A DNA stretch of 64,000 nucleotides, from the NCBI RefSeq assembly GCF_016406105.1, contig NZ_CP066308.1, forward strand, positions 1,268,501 to 1,332,500, in the 5' to 3' direction. This DNA comes from Brevibacillus composti. GTDB lineage: Bacteria > Bacillota > Bacilli > Brevibacillales > Brevibacillaceae. Positions 54,123 to 63,351 of the stretch are shown piece after piece (positions within the stretch are counted from its first letter, which is position 1; the number at the start of each line of letters is the position of its first letter). Position numbers and translations under genes: made by a program. Below the pieces are notes generated by a model. It searched no databases and had not been told where the DNA came from. It saw only the letters and a program-made list of their open reading frames with translations.

Positions 54123-54728
54123 TCAAAGTGATTTCTCTGCGAGCGGAGGCCTATTCATCGCAAACGTGCGCACCAGTTCCTCTACCTGCTCCCACGAATG
54201 TACGCGATGAATGAGCGCGGGCAAACTTCCCTGGTTGTACGGCGTATCGAACAGCAGGATCGGTATCTGCAATTCCTCGGACAGCTGCAGCGCGTTTTCC
54301 AGGCGGTCCTCCAGGAAGAGATCTACCTGCCATTTTTTCGCGGCGGCCAGTTTGTCATGGGAGCCGATCAGATCCACTTCATGAAAAGGGATATGGTACC
54401 GGGAGAACCAATTGAGCGTGACGTCCCGGTGGCGTGCCTCCCGGGCGCTGATGTAGATCAGACGATGATGAGGGTACCAGCCCCGTAGCACCGAATCAGC
54501 GGTCCCGTGCACGGGGGCCTCGTTGTACAGGCGCTCTCCGTGCTTGCTCAGCCAATCTTGAAAGGCCTCTTCCGTGATATTGTATACCTTCGCCAGATCG
54601 TAGGCGAAACAGTCCTCGTACCGCAAATGTTTGCCAAAACTTTCGTTCATCATAGGCACGATACTGCTTGGTTCTGTGACGGTTCCATCAATATCGATGC
54701 CAATTCTTAGGGTTGTCTCTGGTTTCAT
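54123..54728 (-). CDS. YqfW-like HAD nucleotidase
   Basis: A 201-residue HAD-superfamily phosphatase: GIDIDGTVTEP supplies the nucleophile DxD, YISAREARHRDVT the second motif and LFLEDRLENA the acidic motif IV. It is closest to the 5'(3')-deoxyribonucleotidase family including B. subtilis YqfW; substrate unproven. SD GGAGGCGAGAGG precedes the ATG. It converges with the DUF1540 gene. Confidence 0.8.
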   Translation of the reverse strand: MKPETTLRIGIDIDGTVTEPSSIVPMMNESFGKHLRYEDCFAYDLAKVYNITEEAFQDWLSKHGERLYNEAPVHGTADSVLRGWYPHHRLIYISAREARHRDVTLNWFSRYHIPFHEVDLIGSHDKLAAAKKWQVDLFLEDRLENALQLSEELQIPILLFDTPYNQGSLPALIHRVHSWEQVEELVRTFAMNRPPLAEKSL

Positions 54729-54819
54729 CCTCTCGCCTCCAGTTTAAATTGTACACCGAAGGCAGAGAATAAGGCTACTTCCTTCACCACAATCCTTGTG
54801 AAAAGGGGCTGAGCATACC

Positions 54820-55578
54820 ATGGCGTACGACGATAACGAACGTATGAATGCTGAGCGGAAGGAAGCAGACAACGGGCTTGCTGAGATGGTCGATCAGCGG
54901 GACACGGAGTTTGCTGTTGACAGTTGGATGGGGGCCGTCTTTACCCCTCAGGAGAACAACAACACCAAACAGAACATCGAATACGATCCGGAGACGCAAA
55001 CAGAGCGGTACCTGGGCGAACAGAACGCCACTCCTGCGGGGGAGCAGAATGTGAGTCCTCCAGGTGAACAGAATGCCACTCCTGCGGGCGGACAGTTTAT
55101 CATTCCTGCTGGTGGACAGACTGTCAGTCCCTCGGACGATCAGATCGTCAGTCCCGCCGGCGGCGAGAATGTCAGCGCCACGGGTGGACAGGAAAGCCCC
55201 GCTGACTATCCGATCCAGGCTGATGTGAATGCCGTCCCGACCCGTACCACTGCTGAGCGAACGAACGATTACGATGTGGAATCGGCGGCAGAAATTGCCG
55301 AGCCGATCCGTGGTACCCGCCAAGCCGATCAGAATCAGGCGCAAACGCAGGCACAGGCTGATCCCGAAAACGGAGCCAGCGGACTGGGAATGACGGGACT
55401 GGGTCTCTCCATCCTTTCGCTTTTCCTGCTTCCGTATCTGATTGCTCCTGTTGGGATTATCCTGGGATTCATGGCGTTTCGCCGTCAGGCCCGGACTCTT
55501 GGCGTATGGGCTATGATTGTGGGTGCCGCTGCCCTCATCGGGGCGCTGATCGTGTACCCGTACTTTGTGGCCCGGTAG
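54820..55578 (+). CDS. Membrane protein with octapeptide repeats and DUF4190-like tail
   Basis: A 252-residue protein. The cytoplasmic N-terminus is acidic and carries about eight consecutive octapeptides (GEQNATPA, GEQNVSPP, GGQTVSPS, GGENVSAT and similar; residues about 67-128). The C-terminal 70 residues form two membrane helices (LSILSLFLLPYLIAPVGIILGFMAF and WAMIVGAAALIGALIVYPY), as in DUF4190 proteins. The role is unknown. It is followed by the terminator at which the group II intron inserted. Confidence 0.75.
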   Translation: MAYDDNERMNAERKEADNGLAEMVDQRDTEFAVDSWMGAVFTPQENNNTKQNIEYDPETQTERYLGEQNATPAGEQNVSPPGEQNATPAGGQFIIPAGGQTVSPSDDQIVSPAGGENVSATGGQESPADYPIQADVNAVPTRTTAERTNDYDVESAAEIAEPIRGTRQADQNQAQTQAQADPENGASGLGMTGLGLSILSLFLLPYLIAPVGIILGFMAFRRQARTLGVWAMIVGAAALIGALIVYPYFVAR

Positions 55579-55588
55579 AGCCAAGGAA

Positions 55589-55621
55589 AAAACCTCTCCT
55601 TTTTGGAGAGGTTTTTCTTTT
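55589..55621 (+). terminator. Terminator used as the intron target
   Basis: AACCTCTCC and GGAGAGGTT with a T loop and T5CT4. The group II intron begins at the next bases, as class C introns prefer. Confidence 0.85.
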
Positions 55622-55622
55622 C

Positions 55623-57511
55623 GTGCGCCCGGCATGGGCGGTAGCTATAGGGTGAAAGTCCTGAACGGGGGTTGGCTGTACCAACCGTTAGCTCAAGGCA
55701 AGGGTGTCCGCCGTGAGGCGGAATCTGAAGGAAGCCGGCGGCAAAGTCCCGACCTGAGGTACACAAACCCGATTCGAGGCTGCTGTACTCGGGTGAGCCT
55801 GCGCAACAAGGTAAAGCCCTATACAGCCAAGGGGTATAGCAGTATATCGGGCAGGTACATGGGATGAAAGTTACCGCTCTTACCCGGGGAGGTCTGCATG
55901 GAATGCCTACTGCTGTTGGCAACCGCCTCCGTGAGGAGGCGCTGAACATGCAGAAGTCAGCAGAGGCCATAGTACCCAATCGGGGACACCCGGTGGGGAA
56001 GGGCTGAACATCAAGTCAACACATGTTCCCAACTCCTTTCGATACGATGCAGCGAAGCAGAAATCCAGTTTGGAACTTCCTCTGGATAGCAGGGGTGAAG
56101 CCCCGAGGGTACAGAGAAGGGCTGAGCATTGTACGGCAAGACTGGTGACATGTGTGCGGAGAGAGGAGTATCGTTATGGATCTGCTGGAGAAGGTTCTGT
56201 CACGGGAGAACCTCACGGCTGCCCTCAAACGGGTCGAAGGCAACAAGGGCGCTCCGGGAATCGACGGTGTTACAACCGAACAACTGCGCGACTACCTTCG
56301 CGAGCACTGGGCGACCATTCGGTCGCAGATCGAGGCGGGAACTTATAGACCATCTCCTGTCCGCAGGGTCGAAATCCCGAAACCTGACGGAGGAGTGCGG
56401 CTACTAGGTATCCCTACTGTGGTGGATCGCCTGATCCAGCAGGCTATCCTGCAAGTATTGACTCCCGTCTTTGACTCGGATTTCTCCAACTCCAGTTTCG
56501 GTTTTCGCCCAGGACGTCGTGCCCACGACGCCGTGCGAAAGGCGAAGCAGTTCATTGAGGAAGGATACCGGTACGTGGTCGACATCGACTTGGAGAAGTT
56601 CTTTGATCGAGTGAACCACGACATCTTGATGAGTCGTGTAGCACGGAAGGTGAAGGACAAGCGTCTCCTGAAACTGATCCGTGCTTACCTGCAATCCGGG
56701 GTGATGGTCAACGGGGTGTGCGTCACAACGGAGGAGGGCACACCGCAAGGTGGCCCTTTAAGTCCGCTCTTGGCCAATATTCTACTGGATGACTTGGATA
56801 AGGAGTTGGAAAAGAGGGGGCACCGTTTCTGCCGTTATGCGGACGATTGCAATATCTATGTACGCACGAAACGCGCGGGGCAACGGGTAAAGGAGAGTGT
56901 GGAGCGATACCTGACCAGGGTACTTAAACTCAAGGTAAATCAACAGAAAAGTGCGGTGGATCAGCCGTACAAGCGAAAGTTTCTTGGATTTAGTTTTGTT
57001 CCAGGAAAAGAGGCGCGAATACGGCTACATCCCAAATCGATTACCCGGTTGAAAGAACGGATTCGTCAACTGACTAACCCTCATTGGAGCATTTCCATGC
57101 AGGAGAGAATCCGGAAACTCAACCAATACCTTATGGGATGGATTGGGTATTTTGCGTTGGCCGAGGCGAAAAAGCACCTGTTGCGAATAGAGGAATGGAT
57201 TCGCCGAAGGCTCCGGCTCTGTCTGTGGACGCAATGGAAACGAGTTCGAACGCGATATCGCGAACTTCGTTCGCTAGGTCTCTCCCATAATAAAGCACTG
57301 GAAATTGCAAACACCCGCAAGGGGGCATGGCGGACAACGAAAACTCCGCATATGCACAAAGCCCTTGGCGTCGCCTACTGGCAACAACAAGGGCTGTTGA
57401 GTTTGGTACAGCGATATTTCAAACTTCGTCAAGCTTGATGAACCGCCGTATACCGGACGGTACGTACGGTGGTGTGAGAGGACGGGGGTTAGTCACCCCC
57501 TCCTACTCGAT
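55623..57511 (+). mobile_element. Group II intron (bacterial class C type)
   Basis: An 1889-base retroelement: it begins GTGCGCCCGG, ribozyme domains I-III lie upstream of the reverse transcriptase gene, and domains V-VI follow it (CCGCCGTATACC and TACGTACGGTGG arms near 57443-57475) ending ACTCGAT. It stands directly behind a terminator stem, the known habit of class C introns. The insertion falls on the stop codon of the convergent DUF84 gene. Confidence 0.88.
56176..57438 (+). CDS. ltrA: Group II intron reverse transcriptase/maturase
   Basis: A 420-residue protein: reverse transcriptase blocks (GIDGVTTEQLRDYL, GVRLLGIPTVVDRLIQQAI, SFGFRPGRRAHDAV, VVDIDLEKFFDRVNHD, GTPQGGPLSPLLANI, and the catalytic YADD in FCRYADDCNIYV), then a maturase X domain (WIGYFALAEAKKHL). 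There is no C-terminal HNH endonuclease, as usual for class C. ATG at 56176 with SD AGAGGAG is preferred over GTG at 56152. Intact, so the intron may be mobile. Confidence 0.93.
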   Translation: MDLLEKVLSRENLTAALKRVEGNKGAPGIDGVTTEQLRDYLREHWATIRSQIEAGTYRPSPVRRVEIPKPDGGVRLLGIPTVVDRLIQQAILQVLTPVFDSDFSNSSFGFRPGRRAHDAVRKAKQFIEEGYRYVVDIDLEKFFDRVNHDILMSRVARKVKDKRLLKLIRAYLQSGVMVNGVCVTTEEGTPQGGPLSPLLANILLDDLDKELEKRGHRFCRYADDCNIYVRTKRAGQRVKESVERYLTRVLKLKVNQQKSAVDQPYKRKFLGFSFVPGKEARIRLHPKSITRLKERIRQLTNPHWSISMQERIRKLNQYLMGWIGYFALAEAKKHLLRIEEWIRRRLRLCLWTQWKRVRTRYRELRSLGLSHNKALEIANTRKGAWRTTKTPHMHKALGVAYWQQQGLLSLVQRYFKLRQA

Positions 57512-58040
57512 AGCGGTAAAACGGCGAGACAAACGGCACCAGCGCCGCGATCACGGCATCGCGGAAAACCTCCGCCCGCTGGATTTTGCCCTCGGTCAAT
57601 AGGCCGTAGGCGCCTCCCTTCTGATTGCTGCCAGTCGTTCCGCTCCATTCGTCAATGACCGTTCGGAGCTCAACTCCCTCCCGCTGGATGCGTTCGACCG
57701 CCTCATTGGGGATCGGGAAGGCAAGTCCTTTGCCCAGAAACACGCGCTGGCCGTCCCATGCCGCACAGACGGAGATGAGGTACCACTGCTGTGTATGCGT
57801 GCTGTCGTATGTAAGGCCGCCTTCCAAACCTAATCCGATGCCACCCGTCTCTGTCTGCTCCAGGGCTGCCTTCGCCCGATTGATCGCGCCCTTGATCGTC
57901 TCTTCCTCGGAGAGCGGCTGGTCGGAGATTCCCGAGGGGACGGACACGCAGACCGGATCGATGCCGGTTGCCAGTCGGACCGCTTTTACCTTGGCTTCGT
58001 TCTTCGTGCCCAGGACGAGTTTCAAACCGGAAAAATCCAT
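57489..58040 (-). CDS. DUF84 (YjjX-type) NTP pyrophosphatase with an intron-derived C-terminus
   Basis: A 183-residue inosine/xanthosine triphosphatase-like protein: LVLGTKNEAKVKAV at the start, GISDQPLSEEETIKGA and GLGLEGG in the middle. It would clean up non-canonical purine nucleotides. Start at 58040 with GGAGG; the longer frame is a spurious upstream extension. Its last seven residues (YRVGGGD) are read from the group II intron: without the insertion the reading frame would end FYR-stop at the junction. Effect on function unknown. Confidence 0.82.
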   Translation of the reverse strand: MDFSGLKLVLGTKNEAKVKAVRLATGIDPVCVSVPSGISDQPLSEEETIKGAINRAKAALEQTETGGIGLGLEGGLTYDSTHTQQWYLISVCAAWDGQRVFLGKGLAFPIPNEAVERIQREGVELRTVIDEWSGTTGSNQKGGAYGLLTEGKIQRAEVFRDAVIAALVPFVSPFYRYRVGGGD

Positions 58041-58152
58041 GTTTTCTGCCTCCACTCTTTCCAAACTAGAGGTAGTATACCACGACTGTGAAAGGCGATG
58101 TTCTGTGATAAAATAGGGGAAGAAGAAAGCCGAACCGAGAGAGGAACCAGCG

Positions 58153-59025
58153 ATGAATTTTACCAAAATGCACGGATTGGGAAATGATTATGTCTATGTT
58201 AACTGTTTTGAAGAGAAGCTGGAGGGGGTAGACCTTCCGGAATTGGCCCGCAGGGTCAGCGACCGTCACTTTGGCATTGGCGGAGACGGTCTGATCTTAA
58301 TCATGCCTTCTGATCAGGCGGACTTTCGGATGAGAGTCTTTAACAACGACGGCAGTGAAGCCAAGAACTGCGGGAACGGCTTGCGCTGTGTCAGCAAATA
58401 TGTGGTGGACCACGGTTTGACCCAGAAGACCACGTTTACGGTGGAGACGCTGGGCGGTATCGTGGCTCCACAGGTGCGCTTGGGCGAGGATGGCAAAGTC
58501 GAATCCGTCACGATCGACATGGGAGAGCCGCGTTTTACCCGCGCCGCGATCCCGATGACGGGAAATCCGGAGGAAGAGGTCGTAGAATATCCCTTTACCG
58601 TCGAGGGACGTACTTTTCCCCTGACGGCCGTCTCCATGGGCAATCCCCATGCCGTTCTGTTCGTGGATGAGCTGCGGGAAGAGGATGTCACGATCTGGGG
58701 TCCTCCTATTGAAAGGCATGAAGCCTTCCCCGAGCGAACCAATGTCGAGTTTATTCAAGTCTTGAATCGCCGGGAACTCTTGTTTCGGGTATGGGAGCGC
58801 GGGTCGGGAGTGACGCTGGCCTGCGGTACAGGAGCCTGCGCCGCGGCTGTAGCCGCCTGTCTCAGCGGAAAAACAGAGCGTACCGTCACTGTTCATCTGG
58901 CCGGCGGGGATCTGACCATCGAGTGGCGGGAGAGCGACAATCGGGTATACATGACGGGGCCGGCGACCGAAGTGTTCCAGGGCGTGTACGCCGGGCCGCT
59001 TCCAATGATAGAAGACAGCGTGTGA
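58153..59025 (+). CDS. dapF: Diaminopimelate epimerase
   Basis: A 290-residue enzyme that epimerises LL- to meso-diaminopimelate for lysine and peptidoglycan. Catalytic cysteines are in NCGNGLRC and ACGTGAC, with MHGLGNDYVYV at the N-terminus. The gene is divergent from the DUF84 gene; an extended -10 (TGTGATAAAAT near 58105) lies in the gap and SD GAGAGGAACC precedes the ATG. A terminator follows. Confidence 0.96.
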   Translation: MNFTKMHGLGNDYVYVNCFEEKLEGVDLPELARRVSDRHFGIGGDGLILIMPSDQADFRMRVFNNDGSEAKNCGNGLRCVSKYVVDHGLTQKTTFTVETLGGIVAPQVRLGEDGKVESVTIDMGEPRFTRAAIPMTGNPEEEVVEYPFTVEGRTFPLTAVSMGNPHAVLFVDELREEDVTIWGPPIERHEAFPERTNVEFIQVLNRRELLFRVWERGSGVTLACGTGACAAAVAACLSGKTERTVTVHLAGGDLTIEWRESDNRVYMTGPATEVFQGVYAGPLPMIEDSV

Positions 59026-59057
59026 TAAACCTGCTTTTGACCATCTGGTAAAAGGGA

Positions 59058-59097
59058 AAGTCCGCTTCGGAGAAGATTCGCCGGAAGCGGACTTTTT
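59058..59097. terminator. Bidirectional terminator after dapF
   Basis: AAGTCCGCTTCGG and CCGGAAGCGGACTT pair with one bulge, flanked by A and T runs. Confidence 0.8.
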
Positions 59098-59137
59098 GGC
59101 ATCTGCGGAAGTAAGGAATGGAAGGGATGGGCTGGGC

Positions 59138-60328
59138 TTATCGGGCGAGACCAGCGGCTGTTTTAATGGCCGCTTGATGGTCGGGATCGATCAGATTATC
59201 CTTGTGCCGCAGACTATTGCGAAAATGGATGTCAAAGTGGCCGTCGAAATTATTGTCGGCGATATATTCCATGCTGTGAGGCATGGATGTCATCGAGGCC
59301 GCCAGTTTTCTGCCGTTCACCTCGACCACAACGGGGCGTACCTGCCAGGAATAACGGCCGCCCCAGACCTCTTTGATCATCGCCGCGTCCGCAGCTGTGA
59401 GCGGCTCTGTATCCGAGTGAAAAGCGCCAATCGTCCGCTTGACCCGGAATTGCTTTTTCGTCTCAAAATCGGTCACGACAGCGACAGCATGGATCGGCAT
59501 GAGGTACTGGGCGGCCTCGAACCAGTCGAGATACTCTCCATACGCTTCGCCGGGAGTTGACGTGACCGGGATGTGATGCACCGGAATTTTTACGGTTTGA
59601 CCGATTTGCAGGTAGTCGCTTTCAGAGAACTTGTTTACCTGCAGGAATTCGTCCCGGGGTATTCCGTGCGCGATCGAGATCGTCCAGGGTGTGTCGCCTT
59701 TTTTGACCGTATAGCTGGACAGGGTAACGGAAGGCTTGTCCGGCGTGACAGGGACCGGTTCGCTGGACGAGACCTGCTTTTGCGGAATCACCAGCTTTTG
59801 TCCGATCCAGATTTCGCTCGACTTCAGCTGATTGGCCTCGACGATGGCCGAGATGGACACCTGGAAGCGTTCGGCGATTTTCCAAAGCATGTCGCCTTTG
59901 ACGACCGTATATCGGGTAGAGCCGTATGGAGCAGTTGGAGAAGGTGCAGGAGCGGGAGCTGTCTGCGATGACGGAATCAGCAAGGTTTGTCCGGCGAGCA
60001 GATCCGTGCTGGTCATCCGGTTTGCTTCCATGATGGCCGGAATGGTCGTGTTGAAAGCATCGGCAATTTTCCACAGAACATCGCCGGAGTGCACGGTATA
60101 CACTTGGGAAGCGGATGGTATGTACAGGCTTTGACCAACCAGGAGCATGTCCGACTTCAGTTGGTTGGCTGCTTTGAGTTGATCGACGGTCACGTTATGC
60201 CGGTAGGCGATGTTTCCTAAGGTATCGCCAGCCTTTACCGTGATCGTTTCGGCTGAAGCGTGCGCAGCAGGAAGAAAGGAGGCGGCGAGTAGTAGACTGA
60301 CTATGCGTTTCCAAGACGTGCTCTTCAT
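59138..60328 (-). CDS. Secreted protein with four LysM domains
   Basis: A 396-residue exported protein. After the signal peptide (cut near AHASAET) come LysM modules at about 29-72, 76-119, 139-182 and 205-248, each with a GDT/GDVLWKIA core. The C-terminal 130 residues form a separate conserved domain ending in SMPHSMEYIADNNFDGHFDIHF and LIDPDHQAAIKTAAG; its His/Asp pattern suggests metal binding, but I know no function. SD AAGGGGG fits the ATG at 60328. Probably a cell-wall or spore-associated protein. Confidence 0.85.
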   Translation of the reverse strand: MKSTSWKRIVSLLLAASFLPAAHASAETITVKAGDTLGNIAYRHNVTVDQLKAANQLKSDMLLVGQSLYIPSASQVYTVHSGDVLWKIADAFNTTIPAIMEANRMTSTDLLAGQTLLIPSSQTAPAPAPSPTAPYGSTRYTVVKGDMLWKIAERFQVSISAIVEANQLKSSEIWIGQKLVIPQKQVSSSEPVPVTPDKPSVTLSSYTVKKGDTPWTISIAHGIPRDEFLQVNKFSESDYLQIGQTVKIPVHHIPVTSTPGEAYGEYLDWFEAAQYLMPIHAVAVVTDFETKKQFRVKRTIGAFHSDTEPLTAADAAMIKEVWGGRYSWQVRPVVVEVNGRKLAASMTSMPHSMEYIADNNFDGHFDIHFRNSLRHKDNLIDPDHQAAIKTAAGLAR

Positions 60329-60458
60329 CGTTGTCTGTCCCCCTTGGTGTTTCGCACTTGATGTGCAAATTGTGTAACAATATTGTAAACAGAGGAAACA
60401 GCTTCTTTCATTGGAGAAATGCTTCCTCCATTGGCAGGGGCATCCAGCAAGCAGACAC

Positions 60459-60505
60459 AAAAAATGCGTGGAAGTCGGCACCTGTGTGTGCGTCCCTCCA
60501 CGCTA
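60459..60505 (-). terminator. Terminator of the 46-residue gene
   Basis: GCGTGGA (60466) pairs with TCCACGC (60497); the minus strand ends in T6. Confidence 0.65.
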
Positions 60506-60528
60506 ATGGATCATGTGCAAGCGGATGT

Positions 60529-60669
60529 TCAACCGTTGTACACCTCATTTAGATAGTCGGTTTCAGCCTTGTCAAACTTGGGGTGGTTCAGCTTTGTCAG
60601 CTCGGCTTGAAGTCTTTTCAGCTCCGCTTCCATTTTGCGGATTTTCTCTTGCATCGCTTGTGCAGTCAT
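60529..60669 (-). CDS. 46-residue coiled-coil protein
   Basis: Starts at ATG 60669 with SD GAGGAG. Residues 5-28 (AMQEKIRKMEAELKRLQAEL) make a regular heptad coiled coil, followed by a Tyr-containing tail. A clear terminator follows, so it is its own transcription unit. No family recognised. Confidence 0.65.
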   Translation of the reverse strand: MTAQAMQEKIRKMEAELKRLQAELTKLNHPKFDKAETDYLNEVYNG

Positions 60670-60693
60670 GGTGACTCTCTCCTCTTCGGTGAT

Positions 60694-60822
60694 ATGTTAT
60701 CTAAATTTACTGACTATTTTAACGAATGGGCGCATACCTGTAAAGATCGCTTTGGCAATGTAAGCGCTTGTATCTGTGAAGGAATTATGAACGTTTGCTC
60801 GGCGTGTTTGAAAAAGGGGTAG
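60694..60822 (+). CDS. Possible 42-residue cysteine-rich peptide
   Basis: An open frame from ATG 60694 divergent to the coiled-coil gene. The end reads NVSACICEGIMNVCSACLKKG, with C-x-C and C-x-x-C pairs that could bind metal. The ribosome site (GGTGAT) is weak. Reported as a candidate only. Confidence 0.3.
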   Translation: MLSKFTDYFNEWAHTCKDRFGNVSACICEGIMNVCSACLKKG

Positions 60823-60944
60823 TGGCCGGAGAAATCTGGGGGAAAATAGAACACAAGCACGCTTCTCTCTATGTGAAAGGAAACATCTCATGGTATGATG
60901 AAGGGTAGACTTTGGGTAATCGCCCATAGGGGAGTTGTGTACCG

Positions 60945-62093
60945 GTGATTTATTTCGACAACAGCGCCACGACCCGTCCGTATCCTCAAGTCGTTGAGGT
61001 CGTGAAGCGAGCGATGGAAGCCTATTATGGAAATCCGTCCTCGCTCCATCAAAAAGGGTTGGAGGCAGAGAGTGTACTGAAGCAGGCTCGCGCGGTAGCG
61101 GCGCAATACCTGGGCTGCAAGCCGTCGGAAATCCTGTTTACCTCCGGAGGAACAGAGAGCAATAACACGGCGCTCAAGGGCGTGGCGTTTCAATATCAGG
61201 GCAGGGGCAAGCACATCGTGACGACGAGCGTGGAACATCCTGCCGTATACGATGTTTGCAAGCAGCTGGAGGCGTTCGGTTTTACCGTCACCTACCTGCC
61301 CGTCGATCGCGAGGGACGCGTCTCGGTGGAAGACGTCAAAAAGGCTGTTACGAGCGATACCATTCTGGTTTCGGTGATGCACGTCAACAACGAGCTGGGC
61401 ACCATTCAGCCGATTGCTGAAATCGGCGCGTGGCTGAGACAGTTTCCAAAAACCCTGTTTCATGTCGATGCCGTCCAGGGCGTAGGCAAAGTGCCGCTTC
61501 GCCTCAAGGAGTGGGGGATTGATCTGGCCAGCATCTCGGCCCATAAATTTCATGGTCCGCGCGGGATCGGCATTTTGTACAAGCGCGAGGGGCTGATCAT
61601 CCAGCCTTTGCTCACCGGCGGAGGGCAGGAAGGCGGCGTACGCTCAGGTACGGAAAATCTGCCCGCGATCGCTGGCCTTGCCAAGGCGTTTCGCTTGATG
61701 ACCGAGGAAGGGAGCCGGGATGCCGAGCATATCGCGGCACTGACCCGTCAATTGCGGGCGGGGCTCGCCGCAATCCCGGAGGTTGTCATTAACACGCCGG
61801 AGCAGGGGAGTGCGCCCCATATCATCAATCTTTCTTTTCCCGGGATGAAGGCGGAGGTCATCCTTCACGCGCTGGAGGAGCGAGGCTTCCTCGTGTCCAC
61901 CAAATCAGCCTGTTCCTCCAAGAAGGACGAGCCGAGCCGCGTACTGATGGCGACGGGCATGGACAAAGAGCGGGCGCTGTCGGCGATCCGCATCAGCTTG
62001 GGACGAGAGAATACGGCGGATGAAGTGGAAGCATTCCTGGCCGCTGTAAAAGAAGTCAGCAGCGTCTCTTCTTATCGAAAAGCAAAAGTGTGA
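60945..62093 (+). CDS. nifZ: Cysteine desulfurase (NifZ/IscS type)
   Basis: PLP enzyme releasing sulfur from cysteine, and in B. subtilis the dedicated sulfur donor to ThiI for tRNA 4-thiouridine. The 382-residue protein has SGGTESNN, the cofactor lysine in SISAHKFHGPRGIG and the catalytic loop Cys in KSACSSKKDEPS. GTG start with SD GGGGAG. It is 19 bases ahead of thiI, the conserved pair. Confidence 0.93.
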   Translation: MIYFDNSATTRPYPQVVEVVKRAMEAYYGNPSSLHQKGLEAESVLKQARAVAAQYLGCKPSEILFTSGGTESNNTALKGVAFQYQGRGKHIVTTSVEHPAVYDVCKQLEAFGFTVTYLPVDREGRVSVEDVKKAVTSDTILVSVMHVNNELGTIQPIAEIGAWLRQFPKTLFHVDAVQGVGKVPLRLKEWGIDLASISAHKFHGPRGIGILYKREGLIIQPLLTGGGQEGGVRSGTENLPAIAGLAKAFRLMTEEGSRDAEHIAALTRQLRAGLAAIPEVVINTPEQGSAPHIINLSFPGMKAEVILHALEERGFLVSTKSACSSKKDEPSRVLMATGMDKERALSAIRISLGRENTADEVEAFLAAVKEVSSVSSYRKAKV

Positions 62094-62112
62094 GGATGCA
62101 AAGGAGCCAATC

Positions 62113-63312
62113 ATGAACTACGATGTTATTTTGATACGCTATGGCGAGCTCGCCTTAAAAGGAAAAAACCGCGACCAGTTTGAAGACGCCCTGGCGAGCA
62201 GTGTAAAGAGTGTCTTGCGTTCGTTTTTCAAAATCAAAGTGCGCCGCAGCTATGGCCGCATGTATGTCGAGCTGCATGGCGAGGATGCACAGGCCGTGAT
62301 GGAACGGCTGAAGCGGGTATTCGGCATTTCTTCTTTCAGCCCGACTATTCAGGTCGAACAGGATGCCGACGTGATTAAGGAGAAGGCGCTCGAACTGATC
62401 CGCCAGCTCCAACCGGAGCCAAAAACGTTTCGGGTCGAGACCCGGCGCGCGGACAAGCGCTTTCCGATTGGTTCCATGGACATGAATCGCCTGGTCGGGA
62501 CGCATATCTTGCGCAATTTGCCGGCGATCAAGGTGGACGTCCATCAGCCGGAAACCGTCGTCTACATCGAGATCCGCGCCGAGGGGACTTATATCAGTTG
62601 TGAAACGATTCCGGGACCCGGCGGACTGCCTGTCGGCTCTGCTGGCAAAGTGATGCTCCTCCTCTCCGGGGGGATCGACAGTCCGGTGGCAGGCTGGATG
62701 GTGATGAAACGGGGAGTGACGCTGGAGGCGATTCATTTTCACAGTCCGCCGTTTACGAGCGAACGCTCTTTGGAAAAAGTCCGCGATCTGGCGCACAAGT
62801 TGACCAAATGGGGCGGGACGATCCGCCTACACGTGGTACCCTTTACCGATATTCAGACAGCGATCCGCGAGCGTTGCCCGTCCGACTACCTGATTACGAT
62901 CATGCGCCGGTTCATGATGCGCATCTCGGAGCGGATCGCCCGGGAGAATCAGGCGTTGGCGCTGGCTACCGGGGAGAGCCTCGGCCAAGTAGCCTCGCAG
63001 ACTTTGGAGAGCATGAACACGATTAATGATGTCGTCGACATTCCGATTCTCCGCCCGTTGATTGCCTTGGACAAGACGGAGATCACCACGATTTCGCGGC
63101 GCATTGACACGTATGAGCTGTCCATCTTGCCTTTTGAGGATTGCTGCACGATCTTTACACCAAAAAATCCGGTGACGAGACCGAAGCCGTACATGGCAGC
63201 GCGATTTGAAGAAAAGCTGGATGTGGACGCCATGGTGGAAGACGCGATCAATCGCACGGTGGTCGAGGAGATCACGTCCAAGCCTCGCGAAGCGATTCAC
63301 GATTTGTTCTAG
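62113..63312 (+). CDS. thiI: tRNA 4-thiouridine synthase ThiI
   Basis: A 399-residue enzyme that adenylates U8 of tRNA and transfers sulfur to it. It has an N-terminal ferredoxin-like segment and THUMP domain (1-165), then a PP-loop pyrophosphatase domain (LLLSGGIDSPVAGWM) with the KMSL-like region and the persulfide Cys in FEDCCTIF. It lacks the C-terminal rhodanese extension of E. coli ThiI, as in Bacillus. Next to nifZ. Confidence 0.95.
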   Translation: MNYDVILIRYGELALKGKNRDQFEDALASSVKSVLRSFFKIKVRRSYGRMYVELHGEDAQAVMERLKRVFGISSFSPTIQVEQDADVIKEKALELIRQLQPEPKTFRVETRRADKRFPIGSMDMNRLVGTHILRNLPAIKVDVHQPETVVYIEIRAEGTYISCETIPGPGGLPVGSAGKVMLLLSGGIDSPVAGWMVMKRGVTLEAIHFHSPPFTSERSLEKVRDLAHKLTKWGGTIRLHVVPFTDIQTAIRERCPSDYLITIMRRFMMRISERIARENQALALATGESLGQVASQTLESMNTINDVVDIPILRPLIALDKTEITTISRRIDTYELSILPFEDCCTIFTPKNPVTRPKPYMAARFEEKLDVDAMVEDAINRTVVEEITSKPREAIHDLF

Positions 63313-63351
63313 CGCAGGGGAGAAACCAAACAAGTTAACGGGGGGAGAGCA

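Noticed and set aside
55020..55205. Tandem 24-base repeats as a CRISPR array
   Set aside because: The units are imperfect, contiguous without spacers and encode octapeptides in frame.
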